From Daucus carota subsp. sativus (lineage: Eukaryota; Streptophyta; Magnoliopsida; Apiales; Apiaceae): 64,000 nt of DNA. Position numbers and translations under genes: made by a program. The stretch is from positions 34,249,598-34,313,597 of the forward strand of contig NC_030385.2 in NCBI RefSeq assembly GCF_001625215.2. The letters are read 5' to 3'. This document shows positions 32,325 through 42,790 of this stretch, in pieces; positions within the stretch are counted from its first letter, which is position 1, and each line of letters opens with the position of its first letter. The notes beneath the pieces were generated by a model. That model was not told the origin of the DNA, did no database searches, and saw only the letters and a program-made list of their open reading frames with translations.

Positions 32325-35300
32325 TCAAGGTTGAAATTGAGAGAACTGTCTAGTAATGAATGTAGCATCCTCCCATGAAGCTTCACTGACATCCAATCCC
32401 TTCCACTTGATCAGCCACTGAATGACCAGCTGTTCATTCCTTGTAATCTGTCTTCTCTGCAAAACCCTCTCTGGTTCCAGTATTACCAAGTCATCCTGAT
32501 CATATTCTGGCAATGTTCCTTCAGATATAGGTATGGTTCCCACATGCTTCTTGAGTAAAGACACATGGAATACTGGATGGACCTTTGACTGAGGTGGTAG
32601 CTGCAATTTATATGCTACTGAACCTATCTTCTGCAACACCTTGAAAGGACCAAAAAATCTTGCTGCCAATTTTAAAGAGCTCCTGATAGCAACTGACTGC
32701 TGTTTATAAGGCTGCAGTTTCAAATACACCCAATCACCCTCCTGCAGAACTCTATCTGTCCTATGAGCATCTGCAAAATATTTCATTCTATTCTGTGCTT
32801 TGATTAGGTTTTCTTTCAAGGTTTGCAAAACTTGCACTCTTTTAGACAACAAATCTTGGGCTGCAGGTATTACCATGTCCTGTAAACTTCCCATACTCAA
32901 TGGAATTGGCTTAACCCCATATAAAGCCTCATGTGGAGTTATTCCTAGACTGGTATGAAAAGAAGTGTTGTACCAGAATTCAGCCATGGATAACCATGAG
33001 CTCCAACTGCTAGGTCTCTCACTTGTAAAGCACCTCAAATAAGACTCCAAACATTGATTTAACCTCTCTGTTTGACCATCAGATTGAGGATGATAGGATG
33101 TACTGAAATGTAAAGCCACCCCCAACTTCTCAAATACAGATGTCCAGAAACTGCTAGTGAAAATCTTGTCTCTATCACTTACAATTGAGCTTGGCATCCC
33201 ATGTAATTTGAATATGTGGTCTAAAAACACATCTGCAATCTCTTTAGCTGAAAAAGGATGTTGTAATGCAATAAAATGACCATACTTGGTCAATCTGTCA
33301 ACCACCACCAATACAACATTTTTTCCATTAGATTCTGGCAATTGTTCTATAAAATCCATAGAAATTTCCTTCCATATCTGAGTGGGAACGTTCAGAGGCT
33401 GTAGTAAACCAGGGTACTGTACATGCTCATTCTTGCTTCTCTGGCAAACTTCACAACTTTTTATCATCTCACTCACTTCACTTTTCATATTAGGCCAATA
33501 AAAAGCCAACTTAATTCTCTGGAGACAAGCTGTCTGTCCAGAGTGGCCTCCTAATGCAGAAGCATGTAATGTCTGAATTATATTCCTTCTCACATCAGTA
33601 CCATTTCCCACATAAATTCTTCCCTCCTTTTTAAGAATACCCTGCACATACTCAAACTCTTTCTCCCCTTGAGAATCAATTAACAATTTGCTGATTATTT
33701 GTTGACACACAGTATCACCCTCATAACTCTTCTCTACCTGCTGGATCCACACAGGCTGCACAGCTGAAATTGCAGCTACAGTTGTTTCCTCCATTACCAA
33801 CTTGTTTTCCATACTTCTTGACAATGAATCTGCAGCAACATTCTCTATACCTTTTTTATATTGGATCTCATAATCCAGGCCAAACAATCTGGACATCCAC
33901 TTATACTGTAAGGCAGTATGCAACTGTTGTTCTAACAAATGTTTAAGTGCTTGATGATCTGTTTTGATAATGAAATGAGTGCCTACCAAATAATGTTTCC
34001 ATTTAGTAACAGCCATCACCAAAGCCAACAATTCCTTCTCATACACAGACAATCCCAGATTTTTGCAGTTAAATGCTTTGCTTAAGTAAGCTATTGGTCT
34101 GCAATTCTGCATTAACACAGCTCCCATGCCCTTCCCACAAGCATCTGTCTCCAGAATAAATGGCTGAGAAAAATCTGGCATAGCCAGAACAGGTGCAGTG
34201 CACAATGCTTCTTTTAACTTCTGAAATGCAACATTAGCCTCTTCTCCCCATTTAAACCCATCTTTCTTAAGGAGGTTTGTTAAAGGCCTGGAAATTATAC
34301 CATACCCCTTAATAAATCTCCTATAGTAGCCTGAAAGACCTAAAAAACCCCTTAACTCCTTAACACCAGTAGGTACAGGCCACTTCATTACCCCTTCTAC
34401 CTTAGCAGGATCCATACTAACACCCTGAAAAGAGACTAAATGTCCCAAGTACTCAACAGAATCCACAGCAAATGAACATTTAGACATCTTAGCATATAAT
34501 TGATTGTCCTGTAACACCTTCAACACCAATCTTAAATGTTCTGTATGAGACTCCAAATCAGGACTATAAATGAGAATATCATCAAAAAAAACTAAGACAA
34601 ATTTCCTCATATAGTCCTTGAAAACTTGGTTCATTAAAGACTGGAAAGTAGCAGGTGCATTTGTTAAACCAAAAGGCATTACCACAAATTCAAAATGACC
34701 ATGATGTGTCTGAAAAGCAGTTTTTGCAGTATCAATTGGCTTAACCAAAATTTGATGATAACCTGACCTGAGATCCAGTTTTGAAAATACCTTTGAACCA
34801 TGCAATTCATCCAATAGTTCATCAATATTTGGAATTGGAAATTTATCCTTAACTGTAATCTTGTTCAAGTGCCTATAATCTACACAAAATCTCCAAGAGT
34901 TGTCCTTCTTTTTAACCAAAATTACTGGAGAAGCATAAGGACTGTTACTGTTTTTTATGACACCTGATTTCAGCATCTCTTGAACTTGATTTTCTATTTC
35001 AGTTTTTTGTGAATGGGGATACCTGTATGGCTTTAATTTGAAAGGCTTGGCTTCAGGTATGAGTGGTATTTCATGGTCCACTGCTCTATTAGGTGGCAAG
35101 GTCTGTGGTACTTCAAATACCTTTGCATACTCTTCCAATAATTGGTTAATTACCAATGGTAACTCAGCCTTCTCCCCTCCTTGTTCTTGGCCTACAGTAT
35201 TAATCACCTCCTGTGTAATCTGTTTTCTCACCAATTCTTGATTGTAATCTTGCAATTCTTTCCCTCTGACCAATTTAATAGCTGTAGTTTCCTTAACTTC

Positions 35301-36899
35301 CCCTTGTAACAACATCTGTTCTTCCACATCCTTATCAGCTTGTAGCTTAAGGAATAACTTCTTAAAATCAAATAAGATTGGACTATATTGTTCTAGCCAA
35401 TCTACACCAGCAATCATATCCCAAGCCCCAATATCTAAAATTCTCACATCACAACAGAATTTGTAAGTCTGTACTCCCCACTTCATTCTGGGAACTACTA
35501 ACTTACTTAACACAGTCCTGCCATCTGCCATTTTTACTGATATAGCTTCCCTTTCTTGTCCTTCTAACTGTAATTGTTCAGCCAACTTTTTATCCACCAC
35601 AGTTATAGAACTGCCAGTATCTACTAAAATCCTTATTTTCTTATCCTTGATCCAGCCTTCCAATGTGATTGTCTTTCTCAGCATACTCTCTGACAATGCA
35701 TTTAAGGATACTTCTGTAACTGTTCCCAAATCTTCCTCCTCCTCATCTAACCATTTTACAATTTCTTTCTCCTTTTCTTCCTCCACTAACATGTAAGTAT
35801 ATTGTTCATTTTTACATACATGCCCTTGGCCATACTTTTCACCACACTTATAGCACAAATGATTGTTCTTCCTATACTGAAATTCCTCAGGTGAAATCTT
35901 CTTGAAATAATTGTTTGCTCCAGATTTCTTCTCCTCAGTGCCCTCTTTCTTTTGTGTGACATTCCTTGTTGTTGTCCCATATGATTTCTTGACTTCACTT
36001 TTCCTTAACAACACATCTATAGTCTGCTCCTGAAATTGTGCTACCTCCATTGCATCTAACAATGACTGAGGTTTCATCAACCTAACCATAGGTTTCAACT
36101 CATTTCTTAAGCCAGAAATGAAACTGGAAATGAAATAACTCTCCCCCAAATTGGTATTCTTATGCAGAACCAATGATTTCAATTCCTCAAAACGTTCTAC
36201 ATATTCCATTAATGACCCAGTCTGAGTTAGTTTATTGAATTCCTCCTGAAAATCAATGCCCCCATTTTTTCCAAACCTATTCATCACAGAATCACAAAAT
36301 TCCACCCAAGAAACCTTTCCTTTAATCATCCTAAAACTTTGATACCATAAGTCTGCCTTACCCTCCAAATGTAATTCAGCAATATCCAACTTACAAGAAT
36401 CACTAACCTGATATAATAAGAAGTATTTGTTACACTTCCTTATCCAAGATCTTGGATCATCTCCCCCAAAGCTGGGTATTTCCAGTCTGGGTTGATGCAT
36501 CATAACATTCTTGTTACCAGAACTCTGTCTCTCCCTGGAATTGATATGTTCCTCATTCCCTTGACTTGCTTGATTGACTCTGGGAGTTGCCAATAATGGT
36601 GTTTTCTCTACCCAAATTTCTCCATCTCTCCCAACTCTCCTTTCAACATTATTTCTCTGTAATACTCCTGCTATCTCAGATGAAATCCTTTCTCCCATTG
36701 ACAAGTTATAGGCCTCCAATCTAGCATCACAATTAGACACCACCGTCATTAATTGATCCATTTTGCCTATAATCTTGCTCTCCATTGCAGCCGTACTTTC
36801 TGCAATCTTCTTGTGGCACAAATTACTAACTTCTTGAATCTTCAAATCCAATTCCTTCCAAGATTCATCTGAGGCTCGAGATCGCGTGTTACTAGCCAT
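32325..36899 (-). CDS. Chromovirus gag-pol polyprotein (1524 aa)
   Basis: A single uninterrupted frame from ATG (MASNTRSRASDE) to stop. By position: gag about residues 145-330; knuckle-like CYKCGEKYGQGHVC about 345-359 with atypical spacing, as in other Ty3 elements; aspartic protease DTGSS about 426; RT with KLDLRSGYHQI and the FFDDILIY catalytic site about 770; RNase H with ETDACGKG about 915; integrase HHCC (HASALGGHSG ... CEVCQRS) about 1108-1150; DDE core with MDFIEQ about 1181, SDRDKIF about 1240 and QTERLNQ about 1276; C-terminal chromodomain (WLIKWKG, ASWEDA) about 1475-1524. The chromodomain usually directs integration to chromatin marks. All catalytic motifs are present, so the element could be active. 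Confidence 0.95.
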   Translation of the reverse strand: MASNTRSRASDESWKELDLKIQEVSNLCHKKIAESTAAMESKIIGKMDQLMTVVSNCDARLEAYNLSMGERISSEIAGVLQRNNVERRVGRDGEIWVEKTPLLATPRVNQASQGNEEHINSRERQSSGNKNVMMHQPRLEIPSFGGDDPRSWIRKCNKYFLLYQVSDSCKLDIAELHLEGKADLWYQSFRMIKGKVSWVEFCDSVMNRFGKNGGIDFQEEFNKLTQTGSLMEYVERFEELKSLVLHKNTNLGESYFISSFISGLRNELKPMVRLMKPQSLLDAMEVAQFQEQTIDVLLRKSEVKKSYGTTTRNVTQKKEGTEEKKSGANNYFKKISPEEFQYRKNNHLCYKCGEKYGQGHVCKNEQYTYMLVEEEKEKEIVKWLDEEEEDLGTVTEVSLNALSESMLRKTITLEGWIKDKKIRILVDTGSSITVVDKKLAEQLQLEGQEREAISVKMADGRTVLSKLVVPRMKWGVQTYKFCCDVRILDIGAWDMIAGVDWLEQYSPILFDFKKLFLKLQADKDVEEQMLLQGEVKETTAIKLVRGKELQDYNQELVRKQITQEVINTVGQEQGGEKAELPLVINQLLEEYAKVFEVPQTLPPNRAVDHEIPLIPEAKPFKLKPYRYPHSQKTEIENQVQEMLKSGVIKNSNSPYASPVILVKKKDNSWRFCVDYRHLNKITVKDKFPIPNIDELLDELHGSKVFSKLDLRSGYHQILVKPIDTAKTAFQTHHGHFEFVVMPFGLTNAPATFQSLMNQVFKDYMRKFVLVFFDDILIYSPDLESHTEHLRLVLKVLQDNQLYAKMSKCSFAVDSVEYLGHLVSFQGVSMDPAKVEGVMKWPVPTGVKELRGFLGLSGYYRRFIKGYGIISRPLTNLLKKDGFKWGEEANVAFQKLKEALCTAPVLAMPDFSQPFILETDACGKGMGAVLMQNCRPIAYLSKAFNCKNLGLSVYEKELLALVMAVTKWKHYLVGTHFIIKTDHQALKHLLEQQLHTALQYKWMSRLFGLDYEIQYKKGIENVAADSLSRSMENKLVMEETTVAAISAVQPVWIQQVEKSYEGDTVCQQIISKLLIDSQGEKEFEYVQGILKKEGRIYVGNGTDVRRNIIQTLHASALGGHSGQTACLQRIKLAFYWPNMKSEVSEMIKSCEVCQRSKNEHVQYPGLLQPLNVPTQIWKEISMDFIEQLPESNGKNVVLVVVDRLTKYGHFIALQHPFSAKEIADVFLDHIFKLHGMPSSIVSDRDKIFTSSFWTSVFEKLGVALHFSTSYHPQSDGQTERLNQCLESYLRCFTSERPSSWSSWLSMAEFWYNTSFHTSLGITPHEALYGVKPIPLSMGSLQDMVIPAAQDLLSKRVQVLQTLKENLIKAQNRMKYFADAHRTDRVLQEGDWVYLKLQPYKQQSVAIRSSLKLAARFFGPFKVLQKIGSVAYKLQLPPQSKVHPVFHVSLLKKHVGTIPISEGTLPEYDQDDLVILEPERVLQRRQITRNEQLVIQWLIKWKGLDVSEASWEDATFITRQFSQFQP

Positions 36900-36924
36900 T
36901 GCTTAAATTGGCCAAGAATCGGAA

Positions 36925-36936
36925 GCTCTGATACCA
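36925..36936 (-). other. Primer-binding site of the chromovirus
   Basis: TGGTATCAGAGC on the minus strand, two bases inside the 5' LTR. It matches the initiator-Met tRNA 3' end. Confidence 0.85.
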
Positions 36937-36938
36937 AA

Positions 36939-37216
36939 TGTCACGTTCGTGACTGTAAATCTTATATTGAACTGAAGAAATGTGTATTGATACTGAATAT
37001 ACTGAATGAATTACAAGCACAACAACCCTAACTGTGACAAGAATACAGAGAGAATATGAGAAGAATACAGAGAGAATTTAGGAAGAAGTAGTGTAACTAA
37101 TCAGCCAAGACTCCTACTATTCTAGACACAATCTGTTATATAGAATCTGTTTCCCTCTCCTCTCAACCAACTAACTAACTTCAACCAACTAACCACTACT
37201 AACCCGGTTCATGACA
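36939..37216 (-). repeat. 5' LTR of the chromovirus (278 bp)
   Basis: TG..CA ends; differs from the 3' LTR by an ACTG insertion near one end and one G/A change near the other. Confidence 0.95.
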
Positions 37217-37221
37217 TTTTA

Positions 37222-37730
37222 TAACTTTTCAGAGTGTTCGAAAATTCTGAAATTTTGGGAGTGTGTTTGGACTGGACATGTGTGGGCTAAATTCGTGGGC
37301 CTTTTACAATTCTAATCAGATTGAATTGTTTATGGCCCGCAAAGATGGCCACTGGCCAACTGTTGGCAAGAAATTGGACATTGTTTTACATAAAATGTTT
37401 ATAAGTTTGCCCGACTTAAAATTATGAATTCTAATTTACCTGACATAATCTAATAAGTGTTAGGTTTGAATTATCTGTTTAGATAATTTTTATTATAAAA
37501 ATTGATGAATTATCAATAATAATTAGATAAATTTAATAAATTATATATATTTGTGTGTAAAATTGATTTTATTAAAATTAAAATAAGTTATATAAAAAAA
37601 TGTATTTATTACTAATTTCTGATTATAAGTCAATTTTCGACTTATTTCGAAATTTAAATCAAGTGCTAACTATTACACAAACAAATATTTTTCGGTTTAA
37701 AATCGAAAATTGATGAAACCCGAACATATA
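37222..37730. other. Intergenic, former distal upstream region of H2A.X
   Basis: AT-rich; no reading frame or repeat of note. It continues the sequence interrupted by the retrotransposon. Confidence 0.5.
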
Positions 37731-37734
37731 CATC

Positions 37735-40430
37735 GAGACAAACAGGCTCAAAATCTTACTATTAATGAAATCATGGACATCAGCAAAAATATTGTACAAG
37801 TTGGTGGCACTATAATCATGTTACAGATAAAATGCAATTGAAGTAAAATCTTAGGTGGGAGATTGTTTCTTGCATTGCTATAGAAGTACAAATGATCCAA
37901 GTTCCTTTCCGTAGTTGTTCGTATTCTGCGCAAACCGACCAAATGCTTACACCTAGCTCCGAAGCATCTTCCTCCTTCGAAGCATATGTGGTGCAACAAG
38001 TTTTTCCAACTCCTCCTCTACAGGTGCTGCATCTAAACTTCTCCTCAAATAACGCACTGCCTCACCCACAGATGTGCAGAAAGTTAGATCTAAACAGCTA
38101 CTCGAGATTTTCGGCAACTGACTCTGGATGCCAAAATCAAACCCTCGATGGCACAAAGTTTAACTTTCAACTCTGGCCGTCGAAGACACTGAGAATGTAT
38201 TCCCAACTTTACGCAAAGTGCCCGCGTTGGTCATTCCATTCTAGGCATCTCGAATAGGCCACACAATAAAATTTTGGTTGGTGATCTATGTCACAAAGGG
38301 CAATCATTGCTTGGATTGCACACCTAGCATAACATCAGATAAAATGTGTATGAGCCGTGTGCTTAAAAAAAGACTTATAAAATAAAATTGAAATCGAGAT
38401 AGATAGTACAGTAGAATAAAAATCATGAGATCGAGATAATTAATGATTATGTTTAAGGCTTAACCAAGATGGCACTGGATTATTTATGGCGATTATTAGT
38501 AAGATGTCAATTAATTGTTAGCGAGATATTAATTTACTAGAAGTAAACCTTGGTACTGTTGCAGTGGCTTTTGAACTGGAAACATCACGGCATATCCTAA
38601 TACAAAATTACAGAAATATAGATTTAGGTTGTGCCACCAAACACACTCCATAGGTGGACCACTAAGAGCAATATAAATTATTTATGTGAGTGAAAGAAAT
38701 ATAGGAAGAAGTGCAGAGTTTAAACAACACATAGATGCCTTTTATAGCAGTGGGCCGGCGATATCTTTCACGAAGAAGCGATAAAAACAAGATGATTAAT
38801 TGTCATTTATTACAGAGGAAGGTGAGGCGATAGTCACGAGGTTGTGGTGATAATAACGAGATGATCGATTGTCGCTATAACTAATAAGTAATAAATACTT
38901 CTTCCGTTCCAATTTATTTGTTTTGTTTGACTTTTTGTGGTCAAATTCACCAAATTTTGACTGATAATTAATATTACATTTTAAAATAGATTAGATTTAG
39001 AGTATAGTAATATGTTTTTTTATAACTTTTTGAAATTATTTAATATATATAAATTACGGTCAAAATTTAGTCAATTTAACCATAAAAAGTCAAATATGAC
39101 AAATAAATTGGGACAGAGGGAGATGTTGGACACAAATTGGAGAATAATTTTTGTATCGAATTGAGATAAACAAAAATTTATAATTAATACCCAAAAAACT
39201 ATTCTGATAATTAAAAAACGAAAATTAATATATAGCAAAAGAAAATACATTTCATGATAGTTTAATGTTACACGTAACCAAAGCATCCTAAAATAAATAT
39301 TTGTAAATTTTAGATCCGGTTTCTACATATATACATTTTTCCAAGAATAAAATAGAATATGATCATCGAATTTTATCTGTTTTTATTGTGATGGTCAAAA
39401 TTTCAAATTTACAAATAAATAATCGGACTTTATTTTTATGTTTCAAACAAATGGCCAAGTCCACTTTTCTGGAAAAAACCTAAAAAAAATCTCACAAAAG
39501 GTGGCCAGTAACATATATTTTACTCTTTTTTCGAACTGAAGAGCTGCAAGTAGTTGGAGACCTGTATGTATGACTAGTGACTACAATACCAAAAAAGACT
39601 AGTAGACTCACTACCTTCACAGGTACTGCAACATGCAGTTGCCAAGCCATAACTGACAGGCTAAATGGTAATGTCAAGATCTGTAACTCTGCAATAAATC
39701 ACGAATTCTTATCACTGTCGAAAATTATTCCTAAAAATTGAAATTACAGAAGAAGTTCGTGTAACTATTAGAAAAAGAGAATCATATATGGGTATTTCTA
39801 CTTGCTTCAGAAGTTCCTGTATTACATTCTAAGTCAGAGTAACTTGAAGAACTATAAAAGACAAAGGGTGAGCTTAATTAAACTAGTAATGGTTAACAAT
39901 AGCATTCGTAAATAATATGGACATTAAGCTAGATCCACTAGTATTTGGCATTTCAGTTGAAATTTTAATATTATGTATGAGGCAAGTACTGATACCAAAA
40001 GGTGTATGGACTTCAGATGCCAAGGTAAACTATCTTATCAATTTCTCTTGTTGCAGAATCATGGTACCCCATTTATATGATATTGTACAGGGATCCGATT
40101 CATCAGAAGAATGGAACATAGGACTGGAATGGTATAGCACAGAGAAATTCTTCTCATATTCGGAGATCTTAACCACTAACAAGAAACTCTCAAAGGCTTG
40201 TCTAAAAAATTTCTAGCAGTCATCAAAAAGGGATTTGTGAGTTCTTATAATCTTGACTTTGTCAAAGCCCGTATTATGTTTCCACCATTGTCGCTTCCCA
40301 ATGACACATTCAACAGTCTCACTAAACGAAAGAAACTAGTAAATAATTTCTGTAAGGGTGGCCCTGACTATAAGCAGACAAAACTTGCGCCTAAGACTCC
40401 CAACACTTAAGAGTTGGAAGAAAGGGTCCC
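37735..40430 (-). repeat. Segmental array, copy I
   Basis: I label the conserved blocks A-G by order on the plus strand. A (37735-37925, GTACAAATGATCCAAGTTCCTT), B (to about 38085), C (38205-38345), D (38450-38640), E (38690-38880, with the TATA block), F (39490-40225) and G (40250-40410). Minus-strand exon-like islands in B and F are described under the findings. A Stowaway lies between E and F, and 39124-39480 is unassigned AT-rich spacer. The original gene was not recognised. Confidence 0.75.
38897..39123. mobile_element. Stowaway MITE in array copy I
   Basis: TACTTCTTCCGTTCCAATTT at the left; TAAATTGGGACAGAGGGAG at the right. It is shared at the equivalent place in copy II, so it predates that duplication. 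Confidence 0.75.
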
Positions 40431-42161
40431 AGTTATTATTTACTAATGTCGAATAATTCAGTATTTTGATTTTTTGGAAGAAAATTACACTAGATCATGT
40501 TGCGTTTAGATTTGAAAATCCTACAAAATACTACACGATGTGATGTTTTACGAGTAAAACGTTACATCAGATAGCGTTTATAATTTCTAAATATTAGATC
40601 GTGTAGATTCAAAAGAATAAAAAAAGGATGAACATGAGTCCAACACCCAAAAATATTTAGTTGTCATTTTCTTATAGATTATTATAGTCAAGACCAACAT
40701 CCAAAAATACACATATGTTGTACAACGAGCATGTGGTAAAATCCAACAAAAAGTTACTGTTTACCCTCCTAATACTACAAATTACTAAATTAGTAATCGG
40801 AACAAATTGATTTACTTATTCAAAATTTATTAAAATTTTTTTTTTACAAATTTTAGATTTTAAGTACGGTATTTCTAACTCTAAGTTAAGTTGTGAAACA
40901 TTATACAAGCAAAAACTTTTCGATTTAAAATCAATAACAAATTAAAACCCCAGCATATAAATCGAGGTAAACAGGCTCAAAATCTTATTATTAATGAATT
41001 TATGCTGCATTAGCAAGAATATTGTACAAGTTGGTGTCACTATAATTATGTTACACATAAATCCAATTGAAGTAAAATCTTAGATGGAAGGTTGTTTCTT
41101 GCATTGCTATGCAAGTACAAATGATCCAAGTTCCTTTCTGTAGTTCGTATTCTCCGCGAACCGGCAAAATGCCTATTCCAAAATAGAATCCGAGAAAAAC
41201 CTATGCCTGGGGTAGAAAAAGTGTATGTTCCCATGCATTGGATCTTCAACTGTATATTCTTTGTCAGGTCTTCCTCCTCCACAGCATATGTACGTGGAGC
41301 AACGAGTTTTTCCAACACCTGCTCCTCTACAGGTGCTGCAACTTCTCCTCGAATAACACACTGCCTCACCTGCAGATGTGCAGAAAGTTGGAGTACTAAT
41401 TGGCTACTCGAGATTTTCGGCCATTGACTCTGAATCCCAGAATTGTCCCCTAAATAACACAAAGCTGAGAAATGATTCCCAACTTTGCGCGAAGTATCTC
41501 CTTTGGTCATTCAATTCAAGGCATCTCGAATAGGTCACACATCAAAAATTTGGTTGGTGATCTATGTCACAAAGAGCGATTATTGCTTAGATTGCACACC
41601 TAGCATAACATCAGATAAAATGTTTATGAGCAGAGGTGCTTAAAAATAGACTTATACAAACTAAAATCGAGATAGATAGTACAGGAGAACAAAAACCATG
41701 AGATCGAGATAATTAATGATTATGTTTAAGGTTTAACCAAGATGGCACCGGATTATTTGTGGCGATTATTAGCAAGATGTTAATTAATTGTTAGCGAGAT
41801 ATTAATTTACTAATAGTTAACCTTGGTATTGTTGTAGTGGCTTTTGAACCGGAAACATCACGGCATATCCTAATACAAAATTACAGAAACATATATTCAG
41901 GTTGTGCCACCAAACACACTCCATAGGTGGACCACTAAGAGCAATATAAAATATTTATGTAACTGAAAGAAATATAGGGAGAAGTGCAGAGTCTAAACAA
42001 CACATAGATGCCTTTTATAGCGGTGGGTCGGCGATATCTTTCACGTAGAGACGATAATAACAAGGTGATTAATTGTCATTTATTACAGAGGAAGGTGAGG
42101 CGATAGTCACGAGATTGTGGTGATAATAACAAGATGATCGATTGTCGCTATAACTAATAAA

Positions 42162-42390
42162 TACTCCTTCCATCCTGATTTATTTGTTTTGTTTGACCTT
42201 TTGTGGTTAAATTGATCAAACTTTGACCGATAATTAATAATACATTTTAAAATAGATTAGATGTAGATTATAGTAATATGTTTTTTTATAATTTTTTGAA
42301 ATTATTTAATATATATAAATTGCAGTCAAAGTTTGGGCAATTTGACCATAAAAAGTCAAATATGACAAATAAATTGGGACAGAGGGAGTA
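42162..42390. mobile_element. Stowaway MITE in array copy II
   Basis: TACTCCTTCCATCCTGATTT ... AAATTGGGACAGAGGGAGTA, 229 bp. Orthologous to 38897-39123. Confidence 0.8.
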
Positions 42391-42467
42391 ATATGTTTGA
42401 CACAAATTGAAGAATAATTTTTATATCGAATTGAGATAAACAAAAATTTATAATTAATACCCGAAAA

Positions 42468-42790
42468 ACAGTTGCAACTTACAGTTTTCAATTGCATTTA
42501 GTTGCATGTGAGGTTGCATGCAACCTCATATGCAACGGAAAACTGTAAGTTGCAAACGTGTATATATATATATATATATACGGATTCCAAATATGAGGTC
42601 GAAAACGACATTTGAAAACTGGAACTTGAAATCAGGATTTGTAGTTGCATATATGGTTGCATATGCAACCACAGTATTTTTGAAAATATTTTAGAGAAGG
42701 TAGTATTTTTGAAAATAAGACTGGATAAGGTAGTATTTTTGAAAATAAGATTGAAAACGTAGTTATGAATAAAAAAAGCCCTTGAATATA
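42468..42790. mobile_element. Foldback element with TTGCAT/ATGCAA words and (TA)n core
   Basis: Contains ACTTACAGTTTTC and its complement, GTTGCATGCAACCTC palindromes, a (TA) run and the word GAACTTGAAATCAGGA. It is the same family as the larger element at 50353-51277. Confidence 0.6.

Larger units (their letters stand above)
32022..37216 (-). mobile_element. Ty3 chromovirus LTR retrotransposon, full length, 5195 bp
   Basis: LTRs at 32022-32295 and 36939-37216 differ by only one substitution and one 4-bp indel. A 5-bp TTTTA duplication flanks the element (32017-32021 and 37217-37221). The primer-binding site (TGGTATCAGAGC) and a polypurine tract are in place. One long gag-pol frame without stops ends in a chromodomain. 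Gene order PR-RT-RH-IN-chromodomain assigns it to the chromoviruses; the short LTRs suggest a Reina-like lineage, which is inference. Confidence 0.96.

Noticed and set aside
32022-37216. Chromovirus as an endogenous plant virus
   Set aside because: It has LTRs, PBS, gag-pol order and a chromodomain typical of Ty3 retrotransposons, with no movement or coat protein gene of a pararetrovirus.
37980-38060. Minus-strand EEELEKLVAPH-type peptide in block B considered as the C-terminus of the Vapyrin-like gene
   Set aside because: The intact gene ends differently and lies on the far side of blocks C-H; no alignment.
41046-41510. 154-codon minus-strand frame in array copy II as a real gene
   Set aside because: Not kept open in the other copies and no recognisable domain; retained only as part of the repeat description.
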